From an uncultured Lachnospiraceae bacterium (GTDB lineage Bacteria; Bacillota_A; Clostridia; Lachnospirales; Lachnospiraceae), in contig CAJUGZ010000142.1 in the NCBI GenBank assembly GCA_910585855.1, forward strand, positions 1 to 10,782: a DNA stretch of 10,782 bases, read 5' to 3'. Numbering within the stretch: the stretch's first letter is position 1; each line of letters opens with the position of its first letter. Made by a program: the position numbers and the translations under genes. The notes under the pieces were generated by a model. The model saw only the letters and a list, made by a program, of their open reading frames with translations. It ran no database searches and was not told where the DNA came from. This document shows, piece after piece, positions 7,411-10,782 of the stretch.

Positions 7411-7451
7411 AAAAGAGATGCTGTATTATAAAGAATACAGCATCTCTTTTT
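7411..7451. terminator. Bidirectional terminator between endonuclease and methyltransferase
   Basis: A perfect 17-bp inverted repeat (7411-7427 with 7434-7450) has a 6-nt loop ATAAAG. An A-run lies on the left and a T-run on the right, so it works as an A-stem-U intrinsic terminator in both directions. The right arm and loop are also the last codons (KEMLYSL) and stop codon of the minus-strand methyltransferase gene. Confidence 0.9.
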
Positions 7452-10404
7452 CGGTTATTTTTTGTGGATCAGTAATCAGTTTTAGATATTGTTCCGCTTT
7501 TATATTTCCTTTTAAGAAATTTAAGATAGCAGAGGTATAGGAACTGGAGTATTTTGCATTTTCATTACATTCTACATTTTCTAAATCATAGATTGTTTCG
7601 TAAGCAGAAATTTGTTGTTCTTTATTTGGAGTAATTGGCAGCGGAAAAATATCTTTTGGAGGAATAGAAATATCTTTTCTGGTACATAAAAGAATAACAC
7701 GTTTTCTTTTTTGAGGGATACCATAATCACTAGCCATTAGCTTACGTCCTTCAATAGAATATCCTAATTCAGAAAATAATTCGATAATGTTTTGATAAGT
7801 TTCGCCTCCTTGATAGCTTAAAATGCCTTCTACATTTTCAAATATAATAATTTTTGGATTTATTTCAGATACAATAGTAACAAAATCTTGAAAGAGCTGG
7901 TTTCTTGGATCATCTTTTTTTCGAAAGCCAGCCATGGAAAAACCTTGACAGGGAGGTCCGCCGCAGATAATGTCTGCTTTTTTGCTTTTTCCTGATAAAA
8001 TAATTTTTGTTTTTATTTCTGAATTAGTAATATCTCCACATAATACAGGGATTTCGGGAGAATTTGCTTTTAGGGTAATACATGCATTTTCAGAAATATC
8101 ATTTGCCAGTATAGTGTGGATTCCAGCTAATTTAAAACCATAAGTCATGCCTCCTGCACCGGAAAACAGATCGATGGAAGTGCAGCATCCAGTTTTTTCT
8201 TTTATGGCTTTTCCTATTTGATAAGCTAGTAGGACTGGTACAGCATTTCCTACTTGTTTTAATAGATCTGTTTTGTTTCCAAAAAAAATATAATGATCTG
8301 GAAAGCATTGAAATCTAGCCGCTTCACGAACACTGAGAACTCTTTCTTTTACAGGATGAATATAAGTTCCGTTTCCCGGACGGTTAAAATAAGTAGTAAT
8401 CGTGTAAGATGGTTTGGTATAATCGATTCTGCCATAAAGGGTTGTTCTTCCGCCTGTTTGAGTAATGCGGGTTAGACGTTTGGACTTTTGAATGGTTTCC
8501 TGTGGAATATCTTTCCAGTTTCCGCCTTGTGGGACGGATTTTATCATTTCTAAATCTAATTCGCTTAATTTAAAAGTAGTGTGGTTTATAACTTCATTAG
8601 AAAGTATTTTTTGATATTTTTTTATTATACATTCTGCTGTTTTGCTGTTAAATTTAGAAAGAGGAAAAGGGTATGTCTGAATTTTTTTATTTTCTTTTAG
8701 TATTTCTTCTGCTTCTGTTCTAGAGAGATTTGGCAGCAAAAATTTTAGATCAGTAAAAAATCGATCGGTTAGATCGGATTGTTTTATGGAATCCGTGATA
8801 TGATATGCTTCGGCTGTATATTGTTCAATTTTGTCAAGAATAACCGGGTCTTGGCTTTTTTCATATTCCATTGCCAACTGTGTAATAATAGGCAGTTTAT
8901 CAGAAGAAACAGGAATCGGAAAACAGTCGATTTCATAATTATTGATATGGTTGTTGCTGCTTGTTAATTGAAATAACCAGTTTATAATTTTGGTATTGAG
9001 TAAGCCAAGGAGTGTATATATTGTAATTCCATATGGATTTGGATTGACTGCTATAAAATTGCAGGAGTTTCCTAATATATAATTTTTGGAAATCTTAGCA
9101 AAGGTAATGCGGCGCTTTTTATGTATATTGGAGATCTGCTGACAAATAATACGATCTCGTTGGATATAATCTAGTTTTTTTGTTGTCAAAAGAAAGTCTT
9201 CTGAAACATACTCACACTGTTTGAGATCTACTAATTGATAGTATCCAATATTTCTGCCACGAAGCAGAGGATATGTGGTAGGCTGATTGACAATATATTT
9301 TTTATTTGCCGTTAAATCTAATTCCCCACGTAGATTTATAATAAATGGCAGATCTTTTATAGTAGGATGACTTCGTATTTTTTGCAAAATAGGATACTCT
9401 GTTTTAGATAAAGCAAGAATTGCATTGCCTGTAGAGGGATTTATAATATCTTGAATAGCAACAGTTACAGATGATTCTGGATTTTTCCAATCACCTTTTT
9501 GGATGGAAATGGTATCTGTTGTACAGCCTTTTTGAATAAAAAATGTGGACAGTGCCTGCTGTGCATCGCTTAATCCGTTTTTTTCTCCTATAATTTTTAT
9601 AGATTTTAATTGCATATCCATTAAGATATGGGTTCGTAATTTTTCACAGGTTTTATCAGAAAGAATAGAAGAGGGAATTAAAAGACAGATACAAGCATTA
9701 TTATTTGTATAGTTATCAATAATTTCTTCCACAAATATTTTATAAAGGTTTAAAGTACCATTGACAGCATATTTAAAGTTTTTTGATACAAGTTTTGCAA
9801 TTTCTGTATATTTTATTTTTTCTTGCTGATAGTTGTATTCATCTATATAGTGTTCTTTTTCTGCTTTTAAATTTTTATAGGGAGGATTGGTAACTACAAT
9901 ATCAAATCCATCTTTTAAAATATCATTTTCAAAAACATCTGTGATTTTTAGATAAGACGGTGATTCTTTTGTTACATCAATCAGTAATCCTGTTTTAATA
10001 TGCTTAGTAAAATAGGATTCTTCTAATTCAATATTCCAATAAATTTTTACAAATTCTTTTAAGAGTGTTTGGTATTCATTTCGTGCAGAAGAGTAAATTT
10101 CTGCTATATAAATATTAGAAAGCAAACATTGGATTTGTTCTGAATTTAAGGAAAGTTTACTTATCTCATGTAAATAGGAAAAGATAAAATTGCCTGTACC
10201 TGCACAAGGTTCTAAAAATCTATAATTCCAAATAGGCTGATTTTTATGGAGCAGATAGCAGACAAGTTCTTTCATTATAAGATTAGTTAATGGAAAGGGA
10301 GTATAATAGCTGCCTGTTCTTTTTCTTTCAAGCGGGTGAAGGGAGGATTCAATATTTTTACTGGATAATTTAATTTTTTCCCATAAAATTTTTTTATAAT
10401 CCAT
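7426..10404 (-). CDS. Fused N6-adenine / permuted cytosine-C5 DNA methyltransferase
   Basis: A 992-aa bifunctional modification enzyme. Residues about 1-500 are a gamma-class N6-adenine methyltransferase: AdoMet motif FLEPCAGTGNF (63-73), catalytic NPPY (173-176), then a TaqI/Eco57I-like recognition region (PLLRGRNIGYY at 379-389; LNTKIINWLFQ with CFPIP to 498). Residues about 610-992 are a cytosine-C5 methyltransferase in permuted order: end of the recognition domain (VPQGGNWKDIP, 624-634), motif IX (SVREAARFQCFPD, 691-703), motif X (QVGNAVP, 717-723), then motif I (DLFSGAGG, 745-752), motif IV GGPPCQGFS with nucleophile C819, motif VI ENVEG (856-860) and motif VIII QKRKRV (898-903). One protein can thus modify A and C on opposite strands of an asymmetric site. 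I recall Esp3I-type systems having such an enzyme. The ATG at 10404 has GGAG 8 nt upstream and a promoter behind it; the longer frame to 10494 would cover that promoter. It protects against the convergent endonuclease. Confidence 0.92.
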   Translation of the reverse strand: MDYKKILWEKIKLSSKNIESSLHPLERKRTGSYYTPFPLTNLIMKELVCYLLHKNQPIWNYRFLEPCAGTGNFIFSYLHEISKLSLNSEQIQCLLSNIYIAEIYSSARNEYQTLLKEFVKIYWNIELEESYFTKHIKTGLLIDVTKESPSYLKITDVFENDILKDGFDIVVTNPPYKNLKAEKEHYIDEYNYQQEKIKYTEIAKLVSKNFKYAVNGTLNLYKIFVEEIIDNYTNNNACICLLIPSSILSDKTCEKLRTHILMDMQLKSIKIIGEKNGLSDAQQALSTFFIQKGCTTDTISIQKGDWKNPESSVTVAIQDIINPSTGNAILALSKTEYPILQKIRSHPTIKDLPFIINLRGELDLTANKKYIVNQPTTYPLLRGRNIGYYQLVDLKQCEYVSEDFLLTTKKLDYIQRDRIICQQISNIHKKRRITFAKISKNYILGNSCNFIAVNPNPYGITIYTLLGLLNTKIINWLFQLTSSNNHINNYEIDCFPIPVSSDKLPIITQLAMEYEKSQDPVILDKIEQYTAEAYHITDSIKQSDLTDRFFTDLKFLLPNLSRTEAEEILKENKKIQTYPFPLSKFNSKTAECIIKKYQKILSNEVINHTTFKLSELDLEMIKSVPQGGNWKDIPQETIQKSKRLTRITQTGGRTTLYGRIDYTKPSYTITTYFNRPGNGTYIHPVKERVLSVREAARFQCFPDHYIFFGNKTDLLKQVGNAVPVLLAYQIGKAIKEKTGCCTSIDLFSGAGGMTYGFKLAGIHTILANDISENACITLKANSPEIPVLCGDITNSEIKTKIILSGKSKKADIICGGPPCQGFSMAGFRKKDDPRNQLFQDFVTIVSEINPKIIIFENVEGILSYQGGETYQNIIELFSELGYSIEGRKLMASDYGIPQKRKRVILLCTRKDISIPPKDIFPLPITPNKEQQISAYETIYDLENVECNENAKYSSSYTSAILNFLKGNIKAEQYLKLITDPQKITEKEMLYSL

Positions 10405-10440
10405 AAATTTTTCTCCTATATTCGTATAAAATTTGCTTTG

Positions 10441-10469
10441 ATTATAGTATAATTTGCAAGAAAAATCAA
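10441..10469 (-). promoter_or_regulatory. Predicted promoter of the fused methyltransferase
   Basis: On the minus strand TTGATT (-35, 10464-10469) precedes a perfect TATAAT (-10, 10441-10446) with the ideal 17-nt spacer. The ATG at 10404 follows after a leader of about 30 nt that includes GGAG at 10413-10416. A separate, near-consensus promoter fits the need to make the methyltransferase early and constitutively. Confidence 0.68.
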
Positions 10470-10530
10470 TGAGAAAAAGATAAGCAAATGGCAAAGTTAT
10501 TTATTTACAGTTCCCTAGTAAGTTTTTGAA

Positions 10531-10714
10531 GGGGGACGCCAGATTCGAAAACGGTGGGCATCCTGCTGCTCTGGTTTCCAAAAAGCAAGAAGTTCTAAGA
10601 CTTCTGCGTTGTGGTGCATCCAACCGGACAGACCGGGGCGCAATTCGCCCTCATTTCAGCCGAAACGTAATTGGTGTAAGGAAGGATTTTATCAACTATA
10701 AGAAATCCTCTTTT
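10531..10714 (+). ncRNA. Candidate structured non-coding RNA with terminator
   Basis: No convincing protein gene lies here, yet the sequence is more G+C-rich than its surroundings and folds locally. A closing stem pairs 10536-10545 (ACGCCAGATT) with 10669-10677 (AATTGGTGT), with one bulged G and one G-U pair. Inside are AGAAGT/ACTTCT (10588-10605), CCGG-ACAGA-CCGG (10624-10636) and GGCG-CAATT-CGCC (10637-10649), all on the same strand with short loops. A near-repeat GTGGGCATCC / GTGGTGCATCC occurs at about 10554-10563 and 10611-10621. A hairpin plus TTTT follows at 10683-10714. I found no clear + strand promoter and match no RNA family with confidence. It could instead be a dispersed repeat, since its start GGGGACGCC resembles the left-edge element. 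Confidence 0.38.
10683..10714 (+). terminator. Intrinsic terminator-like hairpin after the candidate RNA
   Basis: AGGATTT+TAT (10683-10692) pairs with ATA and AAATCCT (10698-10700, 10703-10709) around a CAACT loop with a 2-nt AG bulge. C then TTTT (10711-10714) follows. The stem is A+T-rich and the U-tract short, so this is a modest terminator. No + strand gene precedes it except the candidate RNA. Confidence 0.4.
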
Positions 10715-10740
10715 CTATCATCCGGGTTAAACACACCCCT

Positions 10741-10780
10741 TTTTTTTCACACCCTGCATGGAAGCAGGATGTGAAAAAAA
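10741..10780. repeat. 17-bp inverted repeat at the right edge
   Basis: Arms 10741-10757 and 10764-10780 are complementary with one mismatch around the loop ATGGAA. The T-run is on the left and the A-run on the right, the reverse of an intrinsic terminator, so on either strand the U-run would be buried in the stem. It may be a gene-end or mobile-element boundary that continues past the window. I cannot tell which. Confidence 0.5.
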
Positions 10781-10782
10781 TC

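Noticed and set aside
10405..10494. 30-residue N-terminal extension of the methyltransferase
   Set aside because: It would start upstream of the TATAAT at 10441-10446, so a transcript from that promoter would not contain it. GGAG 8 nt before 10404 supports the shorter form.
10531..10714. Known RNAs or riboswitches (T-box, TPP, FMN, cobalamin, SRP, tmRNA, 6S)
   Set aside because: I looked for the conserved core motifs of these families and found none, so no family name is given.
10526..10774. 82-codon open frame beginning at TTG, + strand
   Set aside because: It has no Shine-Dalgarno sequence at a proper distance, and its composition is that of the structured element. It runs through several hairpins and the right-edge palindrome and resembles no protein family.
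1..10782. CRISPR array, tRNA, rRNA or transposase gene
   Set aside because: No regularly spaced direct repeats, no cloverleaf with a GTTCRANYC-type arm, no rRNA-like segments and no transposase motifs were seen on either strand.

Overview
The window is A+T-rich with strong AGGAGG-type ribosome binding sites, sigma-A-like promoters of the TTGACA/TATAAT type and short operons. Together with the gene families present (a DUF342/FapA protein, a clostridial-type zinc-dependent phospholipase C domain protein and a cytoplasmic GH43 glycosidase), this points to a low-GC Firmicute, most likely a gut Clostridia/Lachnospiraceae member. That placement is an inference; there is no rRNA or marker gene here.

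Left part (1-2693): the left edge holds a partial dispersed repeat (1-53), then a compact formate/nitrite-transporter-family channel gene (197-775, +). It converges on a DUF342/FapA-family gene (872-2509, -), with a shared hairpin terminator between them (796-851). The FapA promoter and the promoter of the next, divergent gene share the 2510-2693 intergenic region.

Middle (2694-5969, +): a zinc-dependent phospholipase C-like protein, a GH43 beta-xylosidase/arabinofuranosidase and a HAD-superfamily phosphatase with a TTG start. A 78-nt foldable element between the first two (3603-3680) is related to the repeat at the left edge.

Right part (5987-10404): a complete type IIS restriction-modification system of the Alw26I/Eco31I/Esp3I type. 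The endonuclease (465 aa, HNH-type active site) is on the + strand and begins 17 nt after the HAD gene. The modification enzyme is a single 992-aa protein on the - strand with its own promoter. It fuses an N6-adenine methyltransferase to a cytosine-C5 methyltransferase whose motifs are circularly permuted (IX-X before I-VIII). Such a fusion can methylate the A on one strand and the C on the other strand of an asymmetric site, so one polypeptide protects both strands. The two genes converge on a perfect 17-bp hairpin terminator that overlaps the last codons of the methyltransferase. The predicted core target GTCTC/GAGAC occurs only once by eye in the window, as CGTCTC at 3908-3913.

Right edge (10495-10782): no convincing protein gene. 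It holds a structured stretch with a closing stem, several internal hairpins and a following terminator-like hairpin (a candidate non-coding RNA at 10531-10714), and then a 17-bp inverted repeat. Nothing here requires a wholly new system. The most distinctive items are the fused, permuted methyltransferase, the way the endonuclease gene is attached to a metabolic gene cluster, and the unidentified repeat/RNA elements.
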